A DNA stretch of 64,000 nucleotides, from assembly GCA_007922225.1 (NCBI GenBank), contig ML679970.1:41372212-41436211 (forward strand). Direction: 5' to 3'. Position 1 is the first letter of the stretch. Every line of letters starts with the position of its first letter. This document shows, one piece after another, positions 33,151 to 44,424 of the stretch. Position numbers and translations under genes: made by a program. The notes below the pieces were generated by a model, which did no database searches, was not told the DNA's origin, and saw only the letters and a list, made by a program, of their open reading frames with translations. This DNA comes from Emydura subglobosa (taxonomy: Eukaryota; Chordata; Testudines; Chelidae).

Positions 33151-36100
33151 GCTGACTGCCATTAACTGAGGCTCTGACTCATTGGCATCACTGCAGAGGC
33201 AGATTCTGGACTGGGAAGGGGGAAAAGTCCTTTATCCAGGTGCATCCATCTGCACTAACTGCAAAGCAGGTCTCACACAGGCTGGCCAGCCAAGCTTGCT
33301 GTAGAGGTGCTTTTTCTTTTCCAAGCTAACGTGAAAGGCCCTGACTTAAAGGCGACCTGTGGAGGGAAGGGGGTAGGTTTTGAGTCCTGTTCGGTCCTTT
33401 ATGATGGAAAAGGAAGAGCTGCAAAGTTCTGGCTTCTCCTCTCACGTCCCAATTTATTTTTCATGCTTGTTCTTCGTATTTTATATTGGCCATATCAGGA
33501 ATCTCACGTCTGCTGCCTGGTTTTGATGACAGACTTGGACATGTGTGCTGGAAGCCACCTTGGTCCTTTATTTGAAAGAGTGTTTAATCTTCATCCAACT
33601 GTTTGCTCATGCACTTGAGTTTAGTGCACTTCTGGAAGGCACTCATAAGGGCGATAAAGGAATCTAAATAGAATAGAGTTTTATATTAGAGATCTGCAAA
33701 AACAAATATCAGTGGCTGGTACAGTTGGGACACACATCCCCTCTACTCACAGTCTGTCAGGTTTCACTTCCTTGGTATCTGTGATGTTGCCATCCCTGCT
33801 CTCCAGCTGTCCATAGAGTCTTCCAGGAAGAAGATGATAGACAAGGCCTGATCTCTACTGTAAAACAGCAAGCAGAACAAACCCTTTCAGGCCTCCTTTG
33901 TGCATCCTAAAAAAAAAATAGGGAAACGCACAAAGCCATGTTTTCCCCTTTGCAGATAACCTTTAAATAGACACGCAGCTAGGCCAGTAGGAAATCAGGG
34001 TTGGTGCCATGTTTCCTCTTTCCTTCCCTTGGGTTTCGGATCCCGGTTTCAGGGGTTATGATGCATTTATTTACAACACTGACAAGGCTCCAGCCACTGA
34101 GCAGCCAAGTGTTACGCAGCAAAGCCAAACGCTGCAATTCAGATGGAGGCAACCAGCCTGGACACACAAGGAACTTAGTCCTCAAGTCCAAACCCGGTAA
34201 CGCTCAGACCCATCGCCGTGCCCCACCCTCATAAACAGATGGGATACCATAAACAGAAGGGATCCAGTAGGGAGGAAGGGGGATGGAGACACTGCAGGAA
34301 CAGATGGGTTGCATATGGAGTACAAATGTGATCAAGGGAAGCCTGTCCAAGGGAATAGGACTGGCTGCAATCCCTGAAGCAGCTGGCAAGGAATCCCCTT
34401 CCAGGAGGGAGTTCCCCACGCTTGGACTCAGCTGAAAGCAGCCTGCCCCCAGCCTGGCCCTCCTAGACCTAGGGATCAAGAGCCAGACCCACCTCAGCAG
34501 ATAATACCAGCTTGAGATGATCCATGTTGCTTCCATGTCAATGTCATGATGAGTCAGGTCCAAGAAAGAAGGGTCGAGCCCAGAACGGGGTGCGATGCAC
34601 TGGCCCCATGTCTCTTTTCCCCTCTAGTTATCGAGCTGTGTATAACAGTTATGAGTCCACAGCTGCCTTCAAATTAATGGAGCTGGGCTGTTAGTTCAAG
34701 CAGCTGTGGTTGGCTATTGCTTTTAGATCCAGAGGGCCTGAATTCAACCCCTGCTTTCCCATCAGTTTTCATGCTGTGCTGTGGCTCTTTGCTTTGAGTA
34801 GAAATCCTAACCTAGATGCCTGCACCTATCTAACCTAGGCTTGATCTGAGAGTGCAGTGCTGTGGTCTGAGACCCCCTGGCACCTTTTTCTATGTGGAAC
34901 AGCTCCTCTGCTGGCCCCAGGGTGCATCTGTTCTTTCTGGAGCAATTCCTTCCACCACTGCCCTCCGCTCTTTCTAAATCCTCACCTTTCCCTCCCTGTG
35001 TCAGGCTCCATATGCAGGATTTTCTGATTGCCGTTGTTACAGGTCTAGCATGTTTGATTCCTGTAGCTTAATGAAAGGGGGTGGAACCAGAGGAGATGAC
35101 ATTGCTGCTGTTTCTCTCATCTGCCTGGCTTCCTGTGACTGTGTTTTGCACTGGACCTGCCTGTTTCCCCTACTGATAAGTCCACCCATGATCTTCTGCC
35201 TCCCTGCACATGGCTCAAGTGTCTTAATGCTGTCTGCTCAGTGGCCTTATCTGTGAAACTTACGAACGTCTGAGAGCCTAAGGGATCCACCTCATTCTGG
35301 TCAGCCACCTGTGGGCAGCAGAGGGGCCCTTCCAAAGCTTTGAGCTAGTTTCCCTTCAAAGGTCACCACAAGGTCACCTTGGAGCAGTACAGAGGAGCGA
35401 ATGGCATGGGATGGGGAAGGGGCACTGGGGAGAAAGCAGACCAAGAAGGACGGGGGAAAAGGAAAAGAGGGGAAGTAAACTGAGTTGCGGGGAGATGATT
35501 GGGGAGGAAATAAGGTAACATTGACGGGTAGGGGAAAGAACTTAAGAGAAATCTCAGGCAATAGGTGTATAGGGAACAGAGCACAAAGGAGGTGTAGGAG
35601 CCTCGGATCTGTAGTGAAATGAACAGAGAGAAGAATGGTTTTTCAGAGACAATGAGTGGTGCTAAAGTTTGAGCAGCAGCGATTTGTATGTAATGGCAGC
35701 TCTAGAATGTGCCTCAGCAGGTTGGCAAGAAATAATGCCAACTCAGTCTGCATGTCCCTTCACTCCTGCCTCCCTCGTGCTAGCCCTGCAACGTCAGGTA
35801 GGGTACCGCTCTAGCAGAACTAAGCCCAAGCCTCATCAATTTCTGGGCAGATTGCTGCTGTTAGCGAAGTCACCCAGGCTGAACTTGTCAGGATGCAGTC
35901 ATCCCTTGTGGCTCCCACTGACGATGTGAATGTCTCTGTCTTCTGGGTCAGTCTTAATTCCGACTTCTCAGCAGTTCCTTGTGCCTGAAGTTGCCACTGC
36001 GGTAATGGGAGGGAGTTGGGACTATAATGATCGGCTCTTGATTTTAATAGGAGAGCCAGAGTTTAAATGAGTTGCATTGGCTGCTCAGGGGTCCTGGAGG

Positions 36101-38126
36101 CAACGGGGTGTAGCTCCAGCCAGGGAGGTTCACCCAGAGATGAATTTGTCCCATCCCAGAGCTGATTGTCCACATATTGGTCTCTTTTGTGGTCAAGTCA
36201 CCTGGCAGGGCTGGGCCTGGCTGCTCACAGCCTGCACTGCCCTTTTTCTGTTTTAAAGCCCTCTTGCTCGTAACTCCCACCCGTGCTCCAGTTCCGGAAG
36301 GAAGCTAGGCAGGCGCTTAAGATAAACAAAGCACTTAAACACACACTTAAGTTCCCTTGAGTTTGAAGCATGTTCTTACGGGCATTGCTGAGGAGAGCTG
36401 GATTGGGGCCTGAGACAGCGCATGGCTGCTCTGTGATTCGGCAACTGTGTTTTCTGATCAAGAACACTCAACGGCTGGGACCACAAGGAAACCCTGGCTG
36501 CACCAGATAGTCCAGACAGCTGTCTTGCCCCACCTCTTACTTTGCACTGACAGCACGTGGCAGGGAGAAAGAAGATAGCAGAGACACACAGGAGTTACCC
36601 TTCTGCCATCTGGACAAGGGACTGCAAAGAAAGCAACTCATTAAAACATTTCCACCTAGAACTCACAAGTTCGCCCTGCTGAGAGAGCAAGTGGGAAACA
36701 CCCTCCCCAACTGCTGGCCGACCGAGGGACTGACACAGCTCACGTGGAGGAGTTTTGGCCTTGACTGCAGTTCAGCGTGACAATAAGCCTCAGCACAGAA
36801 ACGGTGGTGGCTTCCTGGCAGCCCTTTGTGCAACAAAATTTGTGTATTGCGTGGGGATGTTGTGACCCTTTTGGCACTCTTGCCACATGGCCTGGAGTAA
36901 GGGCTGCATTCCTAAGCAAGACAGGTGCATCATCACAAGGTGAGACAAGGAAGAGGGCAACTGAGGCTCTGCAGCTGGCTTGGATTCTCGTCTTGGGTCA
37001 CTAGCATTGAAGTCAGAGTCCGCTGCCACCCCGAGCAAACACCAGCATAGCGCTGGCCTCGTGTGGCAAGGGGCTGCCATGTTGCCTTGCGTCGGCGATC
37101 CAGCCATCAACCCTGAAGTGCTTTCCCTGTCTGGTCTCGGACCCTTTATTTTATCCACCTTTTCTTTCTGGGCCTTCCAAAGAGAGAGCCAGCTCAGCTC
37201 CAATAGAGTTGCAGAGCAATTCTAGAAACTTAGCAGCTTCCATTTGTCATGGTCTGCAAGTTCTGAGTCACTGCTTTCCCTGAGACCCCTAATCCTGGCC
37301 TGCGTCGGAGCTCTGTCTCTGAAAAGAGAGCTCAGGAAGGATTCACCCAGCTGATGAGAAGAGGAATGTGCAGAATAAACAAGATGACAGGGTGCTGTAA
37401 ATAACCATAAGTCTCCTCTCCCCTCCCAAATCTGACCCATCGATTTTAGCATCCAGTTACCTGCAGCCAGGGGAATTGGAAAGACCAGTAAATCCCAAGT
37501 CTGTTACTGGCCTTTTATGACCTGCAGGACTCTTTTACATTCAAGATTTTTAGTTTCTAAATCTCCAAGATTTAGTCCCTCACAAACTCGCTCGGAAAAA
37601 AATTAATTCTGCTCTTTCCAGCGTAGAGGTCAGGAAAGGCACCATACATTAGTCTGCTGGAAATTGAGCCCTTTCTTTTGGCTGAATTGGCAGATATTTC
37701 TCACCAGCACGTTCTCATTTTTTAAAGCCTCTGATATTCTTTGTATTGGCACTTGATCATTGCAGTTGATGGTTTTGCTGTCTGGGTGTGCCGGACCTGT
37801 GGGGCTAATGAAAGCACTACCACAACTAGGGGCAGTGCTCGGGGCTGGGCACTGGGAGGACAGTGGGCATCTCAGGCAGTCTGGCTAACTAATGGAATAG
37901 CTGTCTCTTCAAGGCTGTCACTGGTGTGAGGAAGGAAGTGAGCATCCCAGTATCTGCCCATGCAATTCTATACCCTCAGCTCTACCAGTAACAAAGTGTT
38001 TCCTGTACACCTTGTGCTATTTCTAAGGGAATTTGGACCCATTTTTGGAGGGCAATTCCATCTGCCAGTCTCTTTAGCTGTGACCTCTTCTGGACTGTAT
38101 GTGGAGGGCATGAGCCTCTCTGTTGA
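33151..38126. other. No supported gene, 5 kb
   Basis: Frames of up to 137 codons occur on both strands (for example 36790-37203 minus) without domains. An A8-type run lies near 33910. 34690-34755 contains a B-box-like gaattcaacccc that could belong to a worn SINE, but I could not confirm it. Confidence 0.4.
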
Positions 38127-38180
38127 CTATGGGTGAGATTTTCAAAGGGGCCTAAGGGAATTAGGTGCCTGTGTCTATGT
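38127..38180. repeat. Fragment of a fold-back repeat (gattttcaaaggggcctaag)
   Basis: The phrase gattttcaaaggggcctaag followed by ggaattaggtgcc is a known motif of a dispersed turtle/archosaur repeat, usually with an inverted second half. That half is not visible here. Confidence 0.4.
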
Positions 38181-39729
38181 AAGTAGTTAATAGATAAGGT
38201 GCCAGGAGATGGCACACGGAATATGTAGCAGAATCCCTGGATTTTGAAGGACCAATCCAATTTCTGTATGCTGCAGATGGCTTCCCTTGTGCAGCTCTTC
38301 CCATGGATCTCCTGACAATACCCAGCACCTGTGGCATGTCAATGAGATTTGGACACCTCTGAGAATCCAAGCATACAGGCTTTGGCTGCATGTGTTCCCT
38401 GGAGCGAGGAGGCACTTTGCAAAGGGAATAACCACATCTGGCGTTTGCCTCCATCTTGTACATGCAAGCAAATCGAGCTTGGGTGAACAACAGAGGCCAA
38501 GTGGCTCATCTCTCCAAAGCTGGATGTTTCTCATTTAATCCTGGTTCCAGGGGCAATTAAGGGAATTCTCTTCCTCCCTGGGCCCACAGTTAGTCACCCA
38601 CTTGGGGCTGCACCTGTAGGACAGGTTCCTTATACACATGTCATTTGACTGCTGTTTGTCAGGCCTGTCCAATACAGAGATGTATGTATTAGGTTCAATT
38701 TGTTCTCTGTGCATTTGTCTCTTTCTGGCATAGGCTCGCTCTGTTTACACTGAAACCAATAGGTGTTTAGGGTGTATTTTTATGGCTTAACTGGAGTGCA
38801 GCGCTCCATGATCCTGGCCTGGATTTCTCTGCCCCCTGGAATGGTCTCTAGATGCTGTCCCTGGCAAGGGGAAACCTGACCTGGATTCCTGTTCCTCAGA
38901 TATGGGCTCTGAGTAGAGTACCACTGTGGGGGAGACTGGAACTGGATTCCTATGCTACCCTCAGTGGGCTGCGACTGCAGCCGTTGTGTGGGGGAACTCT
39001 GAACTGGATTTCTGTGTCCCTTGGAATAGGATCTGGGTGCAGTCTCTGGGACCCCCTGTGTCCCTGAGTTCTGTGGCTTCTTTTTTTTTAAATTCTCCCT
39101 GCTCTTGTTCCTTTCCACCCTGTGCCGCTCCTTCTCCATCTACATCCTTGGAGGGTGCTTCGTGTTGCGCTCCATACATTATGTCTGTCTCTCTGCAGAT
39201 CATCTCGGTGGCATTGGCATCCCCTCTCCCCTTCCTGTCCCGGTCCCCCTTGCATGTGCCGTCAGCCATGCCAGCTTCCTTTGCCATTCTTTCTAACTCA
39301 CCGCTTGCCTCCCAAGTGTCTTGCAGTCTGTGCACGGGGAGCACCTTGAGATGGACTGATTGATCGGTAACGCTTTAAAAATAATAGTTTAATCATTATG
39401 AAGGATTAGAAATAATACTGGAGCTGTACTGGTCGCGGTAATGTTATTCATGATGAATTCGTTTGGCAGTAGTGTGGCTGTCCCATAGAGCAGCAGGTAG
39501 CACCCTGGGAATCCTCTTCTCATCACCATTCATCTGCTCTTCGGAGAATGGGATTAAGGGGGAGTGAGGTGACACAGTGGATTAGCTGGCCACTCTCCCA
39601 GACTCTGGAGACTTGATCTCAAATCCTGGATTGTGGTTGCCAATGAAAATGAGTGTGATTGGTTTATCCTTGTCCTCATTGGGTCAGATGAAAAGAATAA
39701 CCCACCACACAGTACAGCATTATTAGCAG
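38181..39729. other. No supported gene
   Basis: 38780-39363 carries overlapping frames of 119-145 codons on both strands within imperfectly repeated phrases (ctggattcctg/ctggatttctg at 38880, 38942 and 39003). The repetition probably explains why the frames stay open. Confidence 0.4.
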
Positions 39730-39925
39730 TCTCTGTTCACGGCAGTATAAGGGCAGGTATAGCAGGGGGAGCTGCAGGTCAGGATTAAGGTGGGTGGATT
39801 AGCAGAGCTGTGTTGGCCTGGGTGTTGCAGGTTGGGTTGAGCTGCTGGGGATGCCCAGAGCCGGAGTAGCGGAAATTTCTGCAGGTTGGGAACAAGGTGC
39901 ATTGGCCGAGCTGCAGGCGAAAGCT
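39730..39925 (+). repeat. Dispersed minisatellite-like repeat, copy 2
   Basis: It contains gagctgcaggtcaggattaa, ttagcagagctgtgttggcc and gcaggttgggttgagctgct. The wording is shared with 23230-23400 and 57895-58090. Confidence 0.5.
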
Positions 39926-40027
39926 TGCACCCAGCTTCCTTCACTTAGAACTGGCTTGAGCCAGAACAATCAGCCTTGCACTTTGTGATCGCTGTCTCCA
40001 TTACCTGATACCTGGAGTTAAATGCAC

Positions 40028-40495
40028 TCTGTGTAGGAACATAACAGTTGTCATAACAGATTACATCAGCACTCCCCCTAGTCCGGCAGTTTGTCTCTGT
40101 CCAGAGCCAATACCAGCTGTCTCCGAGGAAGGTATAGATCTCCCCATACTAGCATGCCCACCGTGGGGAGTTCCATATTTACCCAGCTGGCTTATGTCCT
40201 GACGCAGAGAGTTGATGCCCCTTCTGATTATTATCCTCGCTAGTGAGACGGCAGCTGTTCAGATAGGTCTTCAATGCTGTCCTGAATTGCCTCTGCAGCT
40301 GGTGCTGGGCAGTTCCACAGACTCAGCAAGCACAGGTAAAAAAACCCCAATATTTCCTTCAATCCATTGCAGATGTGTTTTCTTTTAATTGAATCAGTCA
40401 TTGTCTCGTTCTCGTACTAAGAGAGTAAATCAGAGAGGCCAAGTGACCTGCTCTGGACCCCTCATGGTTTTATATGCCTTTCTCGTGCCTCCCCA
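40028..40495 (-). mobile_element. Old CR1 fragment
   Basis: gtgtaggaacataacagttg with gtttgtctctgtccagagcc, then the later gtgacctgctctggacccct and ggttttatatgcctttctcg, fit the reverse complement of a long sauropsid CR1 ORF2/3' region. The middle is diverged. No open frame remains. Confidence 0.65.
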
Positions 40496-40664
40496 CCCCC
40501 GCCTTAACCTATTTCCTCACATACTTACGTTCCAATGACTTCACTGCTTTAAACTGTGCACGTTCTTAAGTGCTTTGCTGAACAAGGGCCTAAACTGTTT
40601 GTGGTTTTGCCTCATTTGAAAGAATTTCTGTGCCCCATGCCATTTAAATCAGTGTAATAGGGTT

Positions 40665-40665
40665 C

Positions 40666-40714
<49 letters not shown>
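40665..40714 (+). repeat. Compound microsatellite (CG)8(TG)9(AG)8
   Basis: Three dinucleotide runs follow one another without interruption: CG 40665-40680, TG 40681-40698 and AG 40699-40714. Alternating purine-pyrimidine CG/TG is the classic Z-DNA-prone pattern, and the CpG run is unusual in vertebrate DNA. Confidence 0.98.
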
Positions 40715-40715
<1 letters not shown>

Positions 40716-40755
40716 AATTTCATTGCACATCTTGCCATAAGGCAGACTTTTTTTG

Positions 40756-40912
40756 GTAACAGCATGTGATCATGTAATTAAAGACCACGTCATAAGGCAT
40801 ATGCACAAAGGGGCTGCACAAAGGGGCTGAATTAAGGTTGCACAGGGCCACCTGAATTCTGGCATTTCTGTATTTTTGAGCACTTGACTTTGCAACCTTT
40901 ATAATGTCCGTT
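40756..40912 (+). repeat. Unnamed dispersed repeat, copy A
   Basis: The segment runs from gtaacagcatgtgatcatgt through aattaaggttgcacagggcc and ttctggcatttctgtatttt to gcaacctttataatgtcc. It matches 41915-42058 in reverse orientation and 57381-57505 in the same orientation. A 14-bp phrase (gcacaaaggggctg) is duplicated in tandem near 40803-40830. Confidence 0.7.
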
Positions 40913-41885
40913 CCAAGCAGTTTTGGGTGTGTACTATGTACAGCAGGTTATGGTTGCCAGTCCGCAGCGCCTACGGTGCTGTGTTCCCTCTTGAGTAGAG
41001 GAAGATCCCATGGACTCTGCAGGTAACACGAACAGTGGGCATTTAATTTTTAATGGTGACCAGTATATTATACACATAATTTAATGGTGGGAAGTGCTTT
41101 TATCACAAGTCTCGCAATATCTGTTGTTGTTTTTAAAGTTCCAGCACCTAGAGTCCTGTGATTAAATCTGAATTTAGAAGTGCTTAGGTAGCAAGTTCCA
41201 ATATAGACTGCATCAACATCCTGCTTTGTAGTGACTGGAGAAGATACTTTTTTCCCCTTCACTTCTTGGGTTCCTTTCAGATCAGATGAGCAGACTGGTC
41301 CTCTTTATCGGCCTTCCTTACAATTTATATCTAAGTACTGGAGAGAGGGCTACTCATCCCCAAGGAGCCCATAGCTGTGTCACTCCTGCCAGCTGTCCTG
41401 TCTATTTTTTGTCTGGCTGTAACAGACACGCAAATAGAGAGGAGGTAAAGTAATGGATCAGGGTCTGTCTGTCTCTCTCTCAAAGTGATAGGCACGCTTT
41501 CAGTGCCAATCAATTCATCGCACACTTTGGGGGCTATAAACAAGAGTCGTCTATGGGGCTATTTCTCAGGACTGCCAATAAGTAACTAGTTTGTTTTCTT
41601 TAGAATTGTCTAACGCTACAACATAAATCCGGAACTAATTTGCTTTTTAACGTCTAAATAATTCCTCAGCACTTTTACCCAACCAGGATTAATTGCCTAC
41701 ATGTTGGTGGCAGCACTGTGTGGCCAGGATGAGCCTGATTAGCAGAGAACATGTCAGATACAATGGCCGGGTTTCAGTGGTCCTGCAGGTGCCCCCCGGT
41801 CCCGAGAAGGAGTTGTGGATGCAACATCTCTGAAAATTAGGCCTCACGTTTTCAAAGAATCAGACTTTAGTTGTGTATATATGTG

Positions 41886-41899
41886 TCACACACACACAC
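41886..41899 (+). repeat. (CA)n microsatellite
   Basis: A run of seven CA units, next to copy B of the unnamed repeat. Confidence 0.9.
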
Positions 41900-41914
41900 G
41901 AGCTATGTTAAAAG

Positions 41915-42058
41915 AACATTATTAAGGTTCCAAAGTCAAGCACTCGAATGTCAGAAAATGGCAGAATTAAGGATGTTTGTGCAACCATAATTCCAGGCCT
42001 CTTGTGCATACACATTACAAAAGAGTCTGTAATTACACGATCACATGCTGGTTTTTTC
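41915..42058 (-). repeat. Unnamed dispersed repeat, copy B (inverted)
   Basis: Read on the minus strand it has accagcatgtgatcgtgtaa, aattatggttgcacaaacat, aattctgccattttctgaca and gcttgactttggaacctt, in the same order as copy A. Copies A and B form an inverted pair about 1 kb apart. Confidence 0.75.
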
Positions 42059-42227
42059 ACAGGATCCCTGCTTCGTTCGGTGCACAGGATGGATGGTGCT
42101 CAGTTAAAGAGCAGCTATTTAATATTTTGGTTTCTCCTTCTTCGGTGTGTGGTCCTCGGCCCTATTTACTCTGTGCTATTCAAACCATGCTCTGAAGATA
42201 GAATTATTACTTTCCGCAAGAGTTTTT

Positions 42228-42345
42228 GTGTGGCACTCATCAATATAGTATCTGAGGGCTTCACAAACATTAATTAAATAATCTTCACAATACGCCTGTG
42301 ATAATATCTCCATTTTACAGAGGGGGAACTGAGATGCAATTAGTT
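42228..42345 (-). repeat. MIR-type fragment
   Basis: aatatagtatctgagggctt, the acaatacgcctgtgataata region and ctccattttacagaggggga are the reverse complement of a MIR core and 3' end. Confidence 0.6.
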
Positions 42346-43194
42346 TAATGTCAAACGTGTCAACTATTTTTCATTTATTATTTGAAAATAATTATTAAAC
42401 CCTCATTTTAATTTAATATAATCTATATATATACATTTTGAAACAAAAAGTATTTTGAAACAAAAATTGAATGGGTCCATTTATCAAAATGATTTGTATT
42501 GATATTTTTTTCCAAATGAAATTTTGTCAAATGGATAATTTCTGTTGGAAGATGTTCAACTGGCTGTAGCAGCTGCCTGTTGCATTGTTTGCAGAACCTA
42601 GGTATTTAAAGCGAGGCATTAAATAGCTAAGGATATCCATAATCTTATGATGGCCACCATAATAAACAAATGCACATTCGTATCAAGTATAGAGAGAGGC
42701 ATATTTCGGCAGTGCAGCTTTAACTGTGATTTGGAATAAATACTTTTCTTTCATCAGCAACTCTTCTCCCATCAGCAATCTCAGAATGTAAACACAGCAC
42801 AAAGCCCTTTGGAAAATGAAACATGGAAACTATGGCCCTGATCCTGTAATCGGATATACACGCACATTAATGATGCACATTGATCAACCCTATGTGCAAG
42901 TCCTCATACAGAATTAGTAGTTACACACTTTTCCTATTAAAGTGCCTACAGTACAGAATTCTATTCTGCCATTACCCCAAAATTCAACTGTAACAGAAAA
43001 AGAGGGCTCAAGTCTATAGCTGAGAATGTTGTATTGTGATGAAATATGTGTTTCTGTATATTTGACAAGAACAAAGTAAGTTTCTTTTGCGAGTAGTGTC
43101 AGATTTATGATGTTATTGGCTGTTTGTTACCTTGATTCCTAGCTCTTCTCATCGCTAGCATTTTAATTCCTAGCTCTTAATAATTCCTAGCTCA
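42346..43194. other. No supported gene; AT-rich
   Basis: 42420-42545 has the gaaacaaaa-type AT-rich repeat also seen at 14995-15250. The rest is plain AT-rich sequence without long open frames. Confidence 0.45.
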
Positions 43195-43385
43195 TCTCAT
43201 CTCTTTGTAAAATGTTTTACAAAGGAGGGCAGTATCATTATCTCCGTTTCACAAATGGGGAAACTGAGGCAGGGAGAGAGAGAGGAAGTGACTTGCCCAA
43301 GGTCACTCCGCAGGCCAGTGACAGAGCTAAGAGTCCAGAGTCTTGGGCCAGTGTCCTGTGGTCAGTCCATTGCTGTCACCTTAAC
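43195..43385 (-). repeat. MIR-type SINE
   Basis: acaaaggagggcagtatcat, caaatggggaaactgaggca, agtgacttgcccaaggtcac and gagctaagagtccagagtct are the reverse complement of a MIR, from distal end to head. This is one of the best-preserved MIR copies here. Confidence 0.8.
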
Positions 43386-44173
43386 GAGGTTTGAAACAGC
43401 AGGTGAAATCCTGGCCCCACTGAAGTAAAGGGCAAAAATCCCAGCTTCAGGAATTAATTCCAGGAACTCAGTGCGACAGTGGAACGGGAAGTCTTGAACT
43501 AGAGACTGCTGTGTAGTGCTGCTTGTTGGCTTGATAGAGATAACAAACACAGCCAGAGTCAGGGTAGTTAATGCTAAAACAGAAGTGTTTTGGAAAGGGT
43601 ACAAAAGGAGTTTAAACCAGTCTGACTGGTAAAGGTTAGGATAAGCCCTTCATGGGGGCAGATTATCCCACACCTGCCTACTTCAGAGTTCTTGTTTCTT
43701 CCTCTGAAGCAGATATCAGCCACTGTGGGAGACTGGAAACTCGGCTGGGTGGGTCTCGGTCTGATCCAGGCAATTCCTGTGTTTCCTGTGTGCGTTCCTG
43801 GTGCTGAGTTTCACTAGCCAGCCCAGCGTGCCCCTGAGTGTCGGACATGCCCCCTGGGGACACACGGGCCCAGCTGGGGTGGGCGTGGAATCGGTGAGTC
43901 CTGACACATGGCGTGGTGCAGGGGAGGCATGATTGCTCTCATTTTAAGGCTGGGGAGGGGACAGCTTTTCAAAGCCAGGAGAAGACTGCCCTAGTCAGCT
44001 GGCCGACTCTTGGTACTCGACAAAGAAAGCTTAGAGGGCTACAGCAGTCCCTTGGCCATCTTACTTGGTTTTACATGGAACAATTTGGATCCCAATTAAG
44101 CTGTGGAAGGCAACTTTAAAAGAAAACAATTGGCCCTATAATAAGAAACAGAACCACATGTGCACCTATTGTG

Positions 44174-44424
44174 TTAAAGCCCCCTAGGAAATGATTTTGA
44201 GTCACAGTTCTCTGGATCTTTTGTACAAGAAATCACAAAATTACCAAACGAGTCACTTAGCATCTTGAATCTTGTTCCCTTAATAGCAGCTTGGAAACAT
44301 TTTAGAAAGGCTTTGAAGATGACCTTCTTTCCATTGTCTTCAAACTGAATATGCAGAATAGGAAGAACCGTTAGCAAAGCCCAAATTTCATGTCTGGATT
44401 CATATGCAGAACGCCCATGTGAGT
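44174..44424 (-). pseudogene. Coding-like minus-strand stretch, unidentified
   Basis: The minus strand stays open for about 80 codons from roughly 44424 to 44174. It reads HEIWALLTVLPILHIQFEDN, then a segment with VIFKAFLKCFQAAIKG, and stops at TAA. The alternating leucine and basic residues look like a helical repeat, loosely HEAT-like, but I cannot name a family. Just upstream an in-frame TAG occurs and the protein-like reading appears to shift frame, so a decayed copy is more likely than a live exon. Chance in AT-rich DNA remains possible. Confidence 0.25.

Noticed and set aside
38780..39363. Frames of 119-145 codons on both strands
   Set aside because: They lie in imperfectly repeated ctggattcctg phrases. 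The repetition keeps frames open.
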